NCBI RefSeq assembly: GCF_023091225.1 | Contig: NZ_JAHWXM010000001.1 | Coordinates: 2,687,913-2,751,912, forward strand | Reading direction: 5' to 3' | DNA from: Microbacterium galbinum | GTDB taxonomy: Bacteria > Actinomycetota > Actinomycetes > Actinomycetales > Microbacteriaceae | Length of the DNA: 64,000 bases | Part shown: piece by piece, positions 25,360 through 33,540 of the stretch | Layout of the letters: each line of letters opens with the position of its first letter | Numbering within the stretch: the first letter of the stretch is position 1 | Program-made: the position numbers and the translations under genes | Notes under the pieces: generated by a model | Databases searched by the model: none | What the model was told of the DNA's origin: nothing | The model's input: the letters and a program-made list of their open reading frames with translations, nothing else

Positions 25360-26882
25360 CCGTCACCCACCACGTCCGCGTCCACCGCAGCGACGAGAAC
25401 CTCGCCCGCGAAGACCAGCTCGCCTGGAAGATCGCCGAGGTCGCCGCCGACCCGGTCGAGGTCGAGCAGCCGGTCGTCGACATGATCATCAACCGCATCA
25501 TCGACAACGCTTCGGTGGCGGCGGCCTCCCTCACCCGCGCCCCGATCAACGCCGCCCGTGCGCAGGCGTTCAGCCACCCGGTCTCGACCGGCGGCGTCGG
25601 CGCCAACCTCTTCGGCGCGGCCCTCGACCACCGCACCAGCCCCGAGTGGGCGGCCTGGGCGAACGGCGTGGCCGTGCGCGAGCTCGACTACCACGACACC
25701 TTCCTCGCCGCCGAGTACTCGCACCCCGGCGACAACATCCCGCCGATCCTCGCGGTCGCGCAGCACACCGGCGCCGATGGTCGGGCGCTCGTGCGCGGCA
25801 TCGCGACCGGTTACGAGATCCAGATGGACCTCGTGCGCGCGATCTGCCTGCACAAGCACAAGATCGACCACGTCGCCCACCTCGGCCCGTCGGCCGCCGC
25901 CGGCATCGGCACGCTCCTCGGGCTCGACGTCGAGACGATCTATCAGGCCGTCGGCCAGGGGCTGCACACCACCACCGCCACCCGCCAGAGCCGCAAGGGC
26001 GAGATCTCGACGTGGAAGGCGCACGCCCCGGCCTTCGCCGGCAAGATGGCCGTCGAGGCGGTCGACCGTGCGATGCGCGGTCAGACCAGCCCCGCCCCGA
26101 TCTACGAGGGGGAGGACGGCGTGATCGCATGGATGCTCGACGGCAAGGATGCCGCGTACGAGGTGCCGCTGCCCGCCGCCGGTGAGGCGAAGCGCGCGAT
26201 CCTCGACTCGTACACGAAGGAGCACTCGGCCGAGTACCAGGCACAGGCGTGGATCGATCTGGCCCGCAAGCTCGGCACCGAGAACCCGGCCCTCCGCGAC
26301 CCGGCGAACATCGAGGCGATCGTGCTGCACACCAGCCACCACACGCACTACGTGATCGGCTCGGGAGCGAACGACCCGCAGAAGTACGACCCGACCGCGT
26401 CGCGTGAGACGCTCGACCACTCGATCCCGTACATCTTCGCGGTCGCGCTGCAGGACGGCGGCTGGCACCACGTCGACTCCTACGCTCCGTCGCGCGCGGG
26501 TCGGGAAGACACCGTCGCGCTGTGGCGCAAGATCACCACGGCCGAGGACGCCGAGTGGACCCGTCGCTACCACTCCGAGGACCCGGACGTGAAGGCGTTC
26601 GGCGGTCGTGTCGAGTTCCGTCTGACCGACGGCTCGACCGTCGTCGATGAGATCGCCGTGGCCGACGCGCACCCGCTCGGCGCCCGCCCCTTCGCTCGCG
26701 AGAACTACATCGCCAAGTTCCGGCTGCTGGCCGAGCCCGTGCTCGAGTCCGCCGAGATCGAGCGCTTCCTCGAACTCGTGCAGCGCCTGCCCGAGCTGAC
26801 CGCGGCCGAGGTCGGCGAGCTGTCGATCGTCGCGAAGCCCGGCCTGCTCGACGCCGCGGACGCTCCGAAGGGCCTCTTCTGA
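25356..26882 (+). CDS. prpD: 2-methylcitrate dehydratase
   Basis: The 508-residue protein is a full-length member of the MmgE/PrpD family. It has [46 protein letters not shown] and [23 protein letters not shown], all typical of bacterial PrpD. It dehydrates 2-methylcitrate to 2-methyl-cis-aconitate in propionyl-CoA catabolism in the cytosol. It overlaps prpB by one base and the regulator by four, so all are co-translated. No aconitase-type PrpD partner or AcnM is seen nearby; hydration to methylisocitrate may use a general aconitase. Confidence 0.95.
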   Translation: MTVTHHVRVHRSDENLAREDQLAWKIAEVAADPVEVEQPVVDMIINRIIDNASVAAASLTRAPINAARAQAFSHPVSTGGVGANLFGAALDHRTSPEWAAWANGVAVRELDYHDTFLAAEYSHPGDNIPPILAVAQHTGADGRALVRGIATGYEIQMDLVRAICLHKHKIDHVAHLGPSAAAGIGTLLGLDVETIYQAVGQGLHTTTATRQSRKGEISTWKAHAPAFAGKMAVEAVDRAMRGQTSPAPIYEGEDGVIAWMLDGKDAAYEVPLPAAGEAKRAILDSYTKEHSAEYQAQAWIDLARKLGTENPALRDPANIEAIVLHTSHHTHYVIGSGANDPQKYDPTASRETLDHSIPYIFAVALQDGGWHHVDSYAPSRAGREDTVALWRKITTAEDAEWTRRYHSEDPDVKAFGGRVEFRLTDGSTVVDEIAVADAHPLGARPFARENYIAKFRLLAEPVLESAEIERFLELVQRLPELTAAEVGELSIVAKPGLLDAADAPKGLF

Positions 26883-27790
26883 TGCTGTACTCCTCCACCA
26901 CCCCGGCCGAGAAGCGCCGCGTGCTGCGTGAGCGCCTCGCGAGCGGCGAGCTGCTGCGTTTCCCCGGTGCGTTCAATCCGCTGAGCGCGCGCCTGATCGC
27001 TGAGAAGGGCTTCGAGGGCGTCTACATCTCGGGCGCCGTGCTCTCGGCCGACCTGGGGCTCCCCGACATCGGACTCACGACGCTCACCGAGGTCGCCGGC
27101 CGTGCCAAGCAGATCGCCCGCATGACCGATCTGCCCGCGATCGTCGATGCCGACACCGGGTTCGGCGAGCCGATGAACGTCGCGCGCACCATCCAGGAGC
27201 TCGAGGATGCCGGGCTCGCCGGCATGCACATCGAAGACCAGGTGAACCCCAAGCGCTGCGGGCACCTCGACGGCAAGAGCGTCGTCGACGAGAGCACGGC
27301 GATCAAGCGCATCCGCGCCGCCGCCGATGCGCGCCGCGACGAGAACTTCCTGCTCATGGCGCGCACCGACATCCGGGCGATCGAGGGCTTGGATGCCGCG
27401 ATCGACCGCGCGAAGGCGCTCGTGGATGCGGGTGCGGATGCGATCTTCCCCGAGGCGATGCGCGAGCTCTCGGAGTTCGAGGCGATGGCGAACGCGCTCG
27501 ACGTGCCGATCCTCGCCAACATGACCGAGTTCGGGAAGAGCGAGCTCTTCTCGACGTCTCAGCTGCAGAGCGCGGGCGTCAGCATCGTCATCTGGCCGGT
27601 GTCGCTGCTGCGCACCGCGATGGGCGCGGCGGGCCGCGCGCTCGATACGCTGAACACGGACGGGCATCTCACGTCGATGCTCGGAGAGATGCAGCATCGC
27701 GCGGATCTCTACGAGCTCATCGATTACGAGTCGTACAACCACTTCGACTCGGGTGTCTTCAACTTCACGCTCGACCAGCCCGGTCGCTGA
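26882..27790 (+). CDS. prpB: Methylisocitrate lyase
   Basis: This 302-residue protein is of the isocitrate lyase/PEP mutase superfamily, with IVDADTGFGEPMNVARTIQELEDAGLAGMHIEDQ and the catalytic loop NPKRCGHLDGK containing the active Cys. It splits 2-methylisocitrate into pyruvate and succinate, the final step of the 2-methylcitrate cycle. The ATG overlaps the prpD stop (TGATG). Length and motifs match PrpB and not isocitrate lyase, which is longer. Confidence 0.95.
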   Translation: MLYSSTTPAEKRRVLRERLASGELLRFPGAFNPLSARLIAEKGFEGVYISGAVLSADLGLPDIGLTTLTEVAGRAKQIARMTDLPAIVDADTGFGEPMNVARTIQELEDAGLAGMHIEDQVNPKRCGHLDGKSVVDESTAIKRIRAAADARRDENFLLMARTDIRAIEGLDAAIDRAKALVDAGADAIFPEAMRELSEFEAMANALDVPILANMTEFGKSELFSTSQLQSAGVSIVIWPVSLLRTAMGAAGRALDTLNTDGHLTSMLGEMQHRADLYELIDYESYNHFDSGVFNFTLDQPGR

Positions 27791-27828
27791 GCGCCGCAGC
27801 ACACGAAGCAGCACACGAAGGAGTGAGC

Positions 27829-28962
27829 ATGACCGAACCGGACATCAAGAAGGGCCTCGCTGGGGTCGTCGTCGACACGACCTCCATCTCGAAGGTCAAT
27901 CCCGAGACGAACAGCCTGCTCTACCGCGGATACCCGGTGCAGGAACTCGCCGCCACGCAGTCGTTCGAGGCCGTGGCGTACCTGCTGTGGCACGGGGAGC
28001 TGCCGACGCCGGAGGAGCTCGCGGCGTTCCGCGTCGAGGAGCGACGGCACCGTGCTCTCACCGACAACGTGCGGGCCGCGATCGACCTCGTACCGCTGGA
28101 CGCGCACCCGATGGACGAGGTTCGCACGGCGGTCAGCCTGATCGGAGCGTCCGACCCCGGTGCGGGCGGATCGGTGCTGGATGCCGGCGGCAGCCCGGAG
28201 CAGAACCTCGAGCGCAGCATCCGCCTGTTCGCGGCGCTCCCCGCGATCGTGGCCTACGGCCAGCGCCGCCGCCGCGGGCAGGAGCTCATCGAGCCGCGCG
28301 ATGACCTCGACTACTCGGCCAACTTCCTCTGGATGACGTTCGGCGAAGAGGCGGATGCCGTGGTCGTCGACGCGTTCAACCGGTCGATGATCCTCTACGC
28401 CGAGCACTCGTTCAACGCCTCCACCTTCACGGCGCGGGTCATCACGTCGACGCTCAGCGACCTGTACTCGGCCGTCGTCGGGGCGATCGGCGCTCTCAAG
28501 GGTCCGCTGCACGGCGGAGCGAACGAAGCCGTGCTGCACATCTTCGACGAGATCGGGTCGGCGGATGCCGTCGAGGCCTGGCTCGACAAGGCCCTCGCCG
28601 AGAAGCGCAAGATCATGGGCTTCGGGCACCGCGTGTACAAGAAGGGCGACTCGCGGGTGCCGACCATGAAGGCGGCTCTCGACACGCTCGTCGAGCACTT
28701 CGACAAGCCGGAGGTCGCGGCGCTGTACGACGCGCTCGAGTCGGAGTTCGTCGCACGCAAGGGCATCTACCCGAACCTCGACTACCCCTCGGGTCCGGCG
28801 TACAAGCTGATCGGGTTCGACACCCTCACCTTCACGCCCCTCTTCGTCGCGGCGCGGGTGACGGGGTGGACGGCGCACGTGATCGAGCAGGCCGGTGCCA
28901 ACGCGCTGATCCGCCCGCTCTCGGAGTACGTCGGCCCGGACGAGCGGCACGTCGCGGGCTGA
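27829..28962 (+). CDS. prpC: 2-methylcitrate synthase
   Basis: The 377-residue citrate-synthase-fold protein begins IKKGLAGVVVDTTSISKVN, which is typical of the methylcitrate/short citrate synthase type. It contains HSFNASTFTARVITSTLSDLYSA, GPLHGGANEAV and MGFGHRVYKKGDSR, which hold the catalytic His residues and Asp region. ATG 27829 has AAGGAG five bases upstream. It condenses propionyl-CoA with oxaloacetate. It is the last gene of the operon and a strong hairpin follows. Some 2-methylcitrate synthases also serve as minor citrate synthases. Confidence 0.94.
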   Translation: MTEPDIKKGLAGVVVDTTSISKVNPETNSLLYRGYPVQELAATQSFEAVAYLLWHGELPTPEELAAFRVEERRHRALTDNVRAAIDLVPLDAHPMDEVRTAVSLIGASDPGAGGSVLDAGGSPEQNLERSIRLFAALPAIVAYGQRRRRGQELIEPRDDLDYSANFLWMTFGEEADAVVVDAFNRSMILYAEHSFNASTFTARVITSTLSDLYSAVVGAIGALKGPLHGGANEAVLHIFDEIGSADAVEAWLDKALAEKRKIMGFGHRVYKKGDSRVPTMKAALDTLVEHFDKPEVAALYDALESEFVARKGIYPNLDYPSGPAYKLIGFDTLTFTPLFVAARVTGWTAHVIEQAGANALIRPLSEYVGPDERHVAG

Positions 28963-28977
28963 TGCCCCTTTACGCGT

Positions 28978-29024
28978 GAGAGAGCCTGGGGCCCGTCGGC
29001 ATGCTCAGGGACCCAGGCTCTCTC
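28978..29024. terminator. Terminator between convergent prpC and the WXG100 gene, containing a REP half
   Basis: Perfect 13-base arms lie at 28978-28990 (GAGAGAGCCTGGG) and 29012-29024 (CCCAGGCTCTCTC). The right arm adjoins CTCAGGGACCCAGG, 14 bases identical to the REP-like repeat core found elsewhere in this window. It lies between two converging genes and can serve both. Confidence 0.7.
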
Positions 29025-29047
29025 GGTGACGCATCCGCTCGCGGGCG

Positions 29048-29356
29048 TCAGCCGATGTTCTCGACGGCCGCGCGTGCGCGAGCACCCGCCTGCGAGGCGG
29101 TGCCGTCGTTGCTCTCCATCGTGCTGCGCAGCAGCGTGATGATGTTGCGCACCTCGTCGGCGGCGTTCTTCCACCGCAGCTCCTTGCCGCGGTACTCCTC
29201 GGAGACCCCATCGGCTGAGTAGTCGGCCATGGCGTTCTGCACGGCCTTGTCGCGGTCGGCGATCAGGCTCTCGAGCAGACCCGAGACGCGGTTGAACTCT
29301 CCCTGGACCTCCTGCGAGGCGGCGACGCTGTAGGCGCGGCGATCTTCGTATGCCAT
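29048..29356 (-). CDS. WXG100/ESAT-6-like protein
   Basis: The 102-residue protein is a helical hairpin of WXG100 length, with LRWKNAADEV in the turn region where WXG normally sits (W present, G replaced). ELRWKN and the C-terminal helix match a group annotated as pore-forming ESAT-6 family proteins in Microbacterium relatives. It has AAGGAG upstream and is preceded on the same strand by a second small protein. Such proteins are secreted as dimers by type VII systems, and machinery genes lie just to the right on the opposite strand. Confidence 0.83.
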   Translation of the reverse strand: MAYEDRRAYSVAASQEVQGEFNRVSGLLESLIADRDKAVQNAMADYSADGVSEEYRGKELRWKNAADEVRNIITLLRSTMESNDGTASQAGARARAAVENIG

Positions 29357-29373
29357 TTTCTGTCTCCTTCTTC

Positions 29374-29709
29374 TCAGCGCGATCCGCCGAAGCGGGCGGC
29401 TTCGAACGACGCACCGCTCTCGGCCCCACGGGTCTGATCGACCATCTCGGACTCTCCCTCGCGGAACGCGCGGTCCATGCCCGAGATGCCTCCGAGCACA
29501 GCGGCGAGTGACGAGTTCAGCTCGGCGGCGACCTCATCGGTGCGGCCCTTGAAGCTGTCGAATGCGGCCTTCGCCGCACCCGCGTGCACCTGCATCAGCG
29601 GGTCGGCGGCGACCACGAGCTGCTTCACGAGCGCGCCGAGGTCGTCGCTGGATCCCGACGTCTGCTTGCCGAGGACGCTGAGCGTCTCGGCCCCCATATC
29701 GAACTTCAT
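29374..29709 (-). CDS. Second small helical WXG100-family-like protein
   Basis: The 111-residue protein is mainly helix (SDDLGALVKQLVVAADPLMQVHAGAAKAAFDSFKGRTDEVAAELN) and has an F-x-x-F-K-G turn in the position of WXG. ATG 29709 is used because MKFDMGAETLSVLGK starts the helix; longer frames enter non-coding DNA. It lies 17 bases before the other WXG100-like gene on the same strand, so the two probably form a heterodimer, like EsxA/EsxB. Membership of the family is likely but weaker than for its neighbour. Confidence 0.75.
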   Translation of the reverse strand: MKFDMGAETLSVLGKQTSGSSDDLGALVKQLVVAADPLMQVHAGAAKAAFDSFKGRTDEVAAELNSSLAAVLGGISGMDRAFREGESEMVDQTRGAESGASFEAARFGGSR

Positions 29710-29815
29710 GCTCCGGTCTTCCTTTCGTCGCCCTCCCGTCCTCGCGGTCGCGAAGACGCCATCGCCCCCGATGGGCGAGGAGAGAGTAACAGGGCGGCCT
29801 GCGATAACGCGGAAG

Positions 29816-29824
29816 TTATCCACA
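29816..29824. other. Perfect DnaA-box sequence, left copy
   Basis: TTATCCACA matches the consensus DnaA box exactly and shares the extended TTATCCACAG with the copy at 30239, in the same orientation. No origin genes are in the window. Confidence 0.4.
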
Positions 29825-29862
29825 GACCGCGCCTGAAACTCTTTCTCCGATGGATGAGGACG

Positions 29863-30246
29863 TTACTCGCCCGAGCGCGGATTCTCGGCTGCGTGGGCGA
29901 CATCGACGACAGACTGCTCGAACGACTGCGAATCGGGGTCGAGGTAGCCGACGGCGGGTGCCTCCCAGGGGTGCGACGCCGCCCACACGGGGCTCAGCAG
30001 CAATTGACCCGGGTCCACCCGGTAGTAGGGCAGACTCGAGCGCTGTGCGTTGTGCCCGTCGGTCGCGAATCCGCGCTCCGTGACCTCCGGTCCATTGCCG
30101 TGGGGCTTGTCGTGGACGATCCCGCCCTCCGAACTGAAGTTCCGTACACCATGGATGTGTTCGACCTCGAGAATGCCCTCGGAATCCCACTCGTGAACAG
30201 CGCGGTCGCGGTCGTCGCCGATGCCCGTGCCGACACCCTTATCCAC
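29863..30246 (-). CDS. Orphan hypothetical protein, perhaps a C-terminal fragment
   Basis: The 127-residue frame has strong coding bias (GC-rich third positions) across its length, e.g. PYYRVDPGQLLLSPVWAASH and DPDSQSFEQSVVDVAHAAE. It begins at GTG 30246 directly after an in-frame stop, with no Shine-Dalgarno, and its first residues (GIGDDRDRAVHEW) look like the middle of a domain. It may be the orphaned C-terminus of a larger, possibly secreted, protein beside the type VII genes. It is flanked by two direct TTATCCACAG repeats. No family is recognised. Confidence 0.45.
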   Translation of the reverse strand: MDKGVGTGIGDDRDRAVHEWDSEGILEVEHIHGVRNFSSEGGIVHDKPHGNGPEVTERGFATDGHNAQRSSLPYYRVDPGQLLLSPVWAASHPWEAPAVGYLDPDSQSFEQSVVDVAHAAENPRSGE

Positions 30247-30247
30247 A
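30239..30247. other. Perfect DnaA-box sequence, right copy
   Basis: A second TTATCCACA in the same orientation, 423 bases from the first. It overlaps the GTG of the orphan frame. The two copies bracket the orphan gene. Confidence 0.4.
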
Positions 30248-30275
30248 GGTGGTCATCGCGAGGTGTCCTCATATG

Positions 30276-30281
30276 TATAAA
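30276..30281 (+). promoter_or_regulatory. Candidate -10 box for the type VII operon
   Basis: TATAAA preceded by ATATG is the most AT-rich site in the gap before the RDD/FHA gene, 48 bases from its ATG. The matching -35 (around 30253) is poor. Confidence 0.35.
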
Positions 30282-30328
30282 CTCGCCGACCGTGGGCGCG
30301 CGTGGGGCGCACTCCATAAAGGGGGGTC

Positions 30329-31156
30329 ATGAGCACGGCTGGAAAGACGGATGGCGGCCTCGACGCGTTCGTCTACTGCGAGCGAGCCGATACCAGGGCA
30401 TGGTGTCCCGCCCTGGTATCTGACACCCTCACGGTGTTCGTGCCGATGATCTGCGCCGTGCTGACGTCTGCGGCAGGGGAGCCTCTCGCGGGTGCGGGGC
30501 TCGTGCTGCTCGCGCTGGGGATCGCAGGCGGTCAGGTGATCGCCCTCGCCTACGACGGGCGTACGCTCGGCGCCCGGATGTTCGGGCTCCGCATCGTCGA
30601 GCGGTCGAGCGGATGCCCCTCCGGACGCCTCCTCGTCGCCGACCTCGTCGGTCGTCGGCTCCGGGTGCTCGACATCCGTCGCGGTCGCGATCCGATCTCC
30701 TCCGCTGTGGCGCTCTACCGGTTCCCCGAGCGCGCCGCCGCGCAGCATCCGCCCGCGCCGGCGACGAACACCGTCGCGTTGCTGGACTCGGGTCAGCGAC
30801 TCCCGTTCGCGCGCGCTCTGGTGGTCGGCAGGAACCCGACGACGGATGCCCGGGGCGAGCAGCGATTCTCCTGGCCGGACCTCTCGCGCACGCTGTCGAA
30901 GACCCACGCCCGGCTCGAATGGGACGGCGAGAGCGTGTGGGTCACCGACCTCGGCTCCGCCAACGGGACGGCGATGGAGGTCGGCGTGGAATGCGCGTCG
31001 CTCGACCCGTTCGTGCCGACGCGCATGCCCGCGGATGCCGTGCTCCGGCTGGGGGATCGCAGCCTCACGATCGCCGGCTCCCGCCGGGATCGCCGGGGTG
31101 CCTCTGATGTGGCCGATGAACGCGACGAAGACTCCCGAGGAGGGCACTATGCCTGA
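30329..31156 (+). CDS. RDD-like membrane protein with C-terminal FHA domain
   Basis: The 275-residue protein has two or more N-terminal membrane segments with GRTLGARMFGLRIVE, typical of RDD-family proteins, then a linker and an FHA domain (ARALVVGRNP, SRTLSKTHARLEWDG, VTDLGSANGT). FHA domains bind phosphothreonine, so the protein likely senses Ser/Thr kinase signalling at the membrane. It begins the secretion operon, with AAAGGGGGG upstream. FHA proteins are frequent in type VII loci. The kinase is not in the window. Confidence 0.83.
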   Translation: MSTAGKTDGGLDAFVYCERADTRAWCPALVSDTLTVFVPMICAVLTSAAGEPLAGAGLVLLALGIAGGQVIALAYDGRTLGARMFGLRIVERSSGCPSGRLLVADLVGRRLRVLDIRRGRDPISSAVALYRFPERAAAQHPPAPATNTVALLDSGQRLPFARALVVGRNPTTDARGEQRFSWPDLSRTLSKTHARLEWDGESVWVTDLGSANGTAMEVGVECASLDPFVPTRMPADAVLRLGDRSLTIAGSRRDRRGASDVADERDEDSRGGHYA

Positions 31157-31415
31157 CCTCCGCGATCGCGCCCTCATCGAGGAGGCGCGCACGCAGCGCT
31201 TCCGGCTCGGTTCGGCACTGCTGCACGGGCGCATCTCGGATCGACGCACGGTGAACGACAATGTCCGCCGATTCATCGCCTCCCTCATCGTGGCGGCGCT
31301 CGCCTGCGCGGTGTGCGTCGGCATCTCGTTCGTCACCGACCTGCTCCAGGCGCAGGCGGCCGGGAAGGCGCGGCAGAACGCGTCGATCAGCATCATCGAA
31401 GAGGAGCCGGTGTGA
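31149..31415 (+). CDS. Small single-pass membrane protein of the type VII locus
   Basis: The 88-residue protein has a basic cytosolic N-terminus, one membrane helix (FIASLIVAALACAVCVGISFV) and a short tail ending IIEEEPV. It overlaps the FHA gene by eight bases and the eccD gene by four. Size and topology suggest a structural or assembly factor for the membrane complex. It does not match EccB or EccE by length. Confidence 0.72.
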   Translation: MPDLRDRALIEEARTQRFRLGSALLHGRISDRRTVNDNVRRFIASLIVAALACAVCVGISFVTDLLQAQAAGKARQNASISIIEEEPV

Positions 31416-32755
31416 GCGACTACACGCGCCTGAGCGTTCGGGGTTCGTCTCGGCGCGTCGAGATCGCGGTGTCGAGCGATGACCCGCTCGGCAGTCTGCT
31501 GCCGCAGCTGATCGATGCCCTGGCGGAACCCTCCGGTGCCGGCGGACGCCCCCTCGCGCTCGTCACCGCGATCGGGGACTCGCTCGACCTCGAGCGCTCC
31601 GCCCGTGAGCAGAGTCTCGTCGACGGTTCGGTGCTGCGCCTGCTCCCGTTCGACTCCGCGCCGCCGCCACCGATGGTCATCGACGTGGTCGACGTGCTCG
31701 CCGACGAGCTCGAGAACCGCAACGACCGCTGGAGTGACGCATCGAGGGCCGCCGTCAGCGCGGTCGTCGTCGCGCTGTCCGCGGCTGCCGCGTCGATCGC
31801 GGTGCCGTTCGACGGCGTCGCCGGCGGTGCAGTGCGCTTCGGTCTGCTCGGCCTGCTTCTCGTCTGCGCCGTGGGATTCGGTCTGTTCGGTCGACGTCGG
31901 CCGGCGGCCGTCATGGCGACCGCGGCGGTGGGGGCGGGCGCGCCTGCCGCGCTGCACGCGGCGGCTGCGCAGGCCGCGACGCACCCGGCATCCGTCCTTC
32001 CGATCACCGCTCTCTGGGTCACGCTCGCCTGGTCGGCGGTGCTCCTGATCGGGGGAGGGGTCGCGCGGGGCTCGCGTGGCGCGATGGTCGGCGGTGCCCT
32101 GGGGATCGTGCTGACGGTGCCGCTGCTGACGGCACTGGCGATGGGCATGCGCCACGATCAGGCCGCCGCGGTGATCGGCGTCGTCGCCGCCGTGCTCCTC
32201 GGACTCGTGCCGTGGCTCGCGCTCTCGGCCTCCGGTCTCACGGGCCTCGACCATCGGGCGGCCGAGAGCGCCGATCTGCCGAGACCCGCCGCGTTGGGCG
32301 CCGTGTCCGACGCGTATCGCACCCTCGACTGGGTCGTGGCGGTGCTGGCCGCGGTGCTCGTCCTCTGCGGCATCGTCCTCTGGATGACGGATGCCGTCTG
32401 GCCGAGGCTCCTCGCGGCGTCGCTCGCGCTTGTGGTGCTGCTGCGATCGCGGGCGTTCCCGCTCCGGTCGCAGGGCTTCCTGCTCTGGGCGGCCGGGATC
32501 GGCATCGCCGCCGTCGCCGCGGCGACCCTGATCGTGAACGGTTCGCTCGGGTGGACCGTCGTCGCCGGTGCCGTGGTGATCGGCGTGACAGCGGCCATCG
32601 CCGGGCTCGCCCGCCCGAAAGCGCATCAGCGAGCGCGGCTCCGCTCCTTCGGCGACGCACTGGAGACCGCTGCCGTGATCGCGATCGTGCCGATGGCGGT
32701 GGGGGTCTTCGGGATCTACGCCGATCTGCTCGCACTGTTCGGAGGGGGCGCGTGA
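31412..32755 (+). CDS. eccD: EccD-like type VII secretion membrane protein
   Basis: The 447-residue protein has an N-terminal ubiquitin-like (YukD-type) domain of about 80 residues (YTRLSVRGSSRRVEIAVSS onward), then about 11 membrane helices, which is the EccD layout and length. In mycobacteria EccD lines the membrane pore of the ESX complex. GTG 31412 overlaps the previous stop and is coupled to it. Assignment rests on architecture and its neighbour EccC. Confidence 0.82.
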   Translation: MSDYTRLSVRGSSRRVEIAVSSDDPLGSLLPQLIDALAEPSGAGGRPLALVTAIGDSLDLERSAREQSLVDGSVLRLLPFDSAPPPPMVIDVVDVLADELENRNDRWSDASRAAVSAVVVALSAAAASIAVPFDGVAGGAVRFGLLGLLLVCAVGFGLFGRRRPAAVMATAAVGAGAPAALHAAAAQAATHPASVLPITALWVTLAWSAVLLIGGGVARGSRGAMVGGALGIVLTVPLLTALAMGMRHDQAAAVIGVVAAVLLGLVPWLALSASGLTGLDHRAAESADLPRPAALGAVSDAYRTLDWVVAVLAAVLVLCGIVLWMTDAVWPRLLAASLALVVLLRSRAFPLRSQGFLLWAAGIGIAAVAAATLIVNGSLGWTVVAGAVVIGVTAAIAGLARPKAHQRARLRSFGDALETAAVIAIVPMAVGVFGIYADLLALFGGGA

Positions 32756-33540
32756 TGCCGCTCGACCGCGGGGCGATCTCCGTGGCGATGTTCGGCAGCG
32801 GTGCAGCGCTCCTCACCCGGTTCGCGGCGTGGGACGCGGCGATCACCCGACCGATGAGCACGGTCCGTCGGATCGGCTTCGTCCAGCTCTCCGCCGGAGC
32901 CGGTGCGACGACCGTCGCGGGTGAGATCGGACGCCTCGTCGCTCGACGGCGCGCTGCTCCACCGCTCGTCGCGGACCTCTCGCCCGAGGGCGATCTCGCC
33001 CGGCGGCTCGGGATCGTCGAGACGCCACCGCGTCGGGACCGACGCCTGTTCCGCACGAGCGGCGACGCTCGGCAGCTGCTGCAGATGACGTCGGGTGTGC
33101 TCGGGGCCCGGCCGTCGGATGCCGGGGCCCGCCCGGTCGTCGCGTGGGAGCGTGAGGTCTCACCCATCATGCGCTTCCACGACGTCGTGATCGCGGACTT
33201 CGGTCCGCGTGATCCCGATCGTGAGATCGGCGAGATCGCCGGGCTCTGCGATGCGGTCTGCGTCGTCGCCCCCGCATGGCGCGAGGGGGCGGAACTGGCC
33301 CGGGTCGTGGTCGAGGCGATCGACGCCCTGCCGGGGAGTCCGCGGGCGGTCGTCGCCCTCGTCGATGCGAGCAGGGAATCGCGACGGGTTCCCGCGGTGA
33401 TCGCGGCGCAGACCGAGCAGCCGGTGATCGTCGTGCCGCACGATACGGGGTTGGCCGGGGGAGAGCCGGCGCGATCCTTCCGGGCGCGCCAGGCCCTGCT
33501 TCGTCTCGCGGGGACCCTCATCGGGAAGGTCGACGCATGA
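32755..33540 (+). CDS. MinD/ParA-like protein with a degenerate P-loop
   Basis: The 261-residue protein has the fold pattern of MinD/ParA ATPases: a beta strand then FVQLSAGAGATTVAGEIG, DVVIADFGP and VCVVAPAW, and a late ALVDASRE. The P-loop is SAGAGATT where the family has KGGxGKT, so both signature Lys residues are gone and ATP hydrolysis is unlikely. It overlaps eccD by one base and eccC by four. A structural or regulatory role in the secretion complex is inferred; MinD-like proteins occur in some type VII loci. Confidence 0.78.
   Translation: MPLDRGAISVAMFGSGAALLTRFAAWDAAITRPMSTVRRIGFVQLSAGAGATTVAGEIGRLVARRRAAPPLVADLSPEGDLARRLGIVETPPRRDRRLFRTSGDARQLLQMTSGVLGARPSDAGARPVVAWEREVSPIMRFHDVVIADFGPRDPDREIGEIAGLCDAVCVVAPAWREGAELARVVVEAIDALPGSPRAVVALVDASRESRRVPAVIAAQTEQPVIVVPHDTGLAGGEPARSFRARQALLRLAGTLIGKVDA

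Noticed and set aside
29863..30246. Calling this frame a toxin cassette of a polymorphic toxin
   Set aside because: It has no recognisable toxin motif; only its position by type VII genes suggests it, so it is left as a hypothetical fragment.
29816..30247. Replication origin, from two perfect DnaA boxes
   Set aside because: Only two boxes, no AT-rich unwinding region and no dnaA, dnaN or gyr genes nearby.
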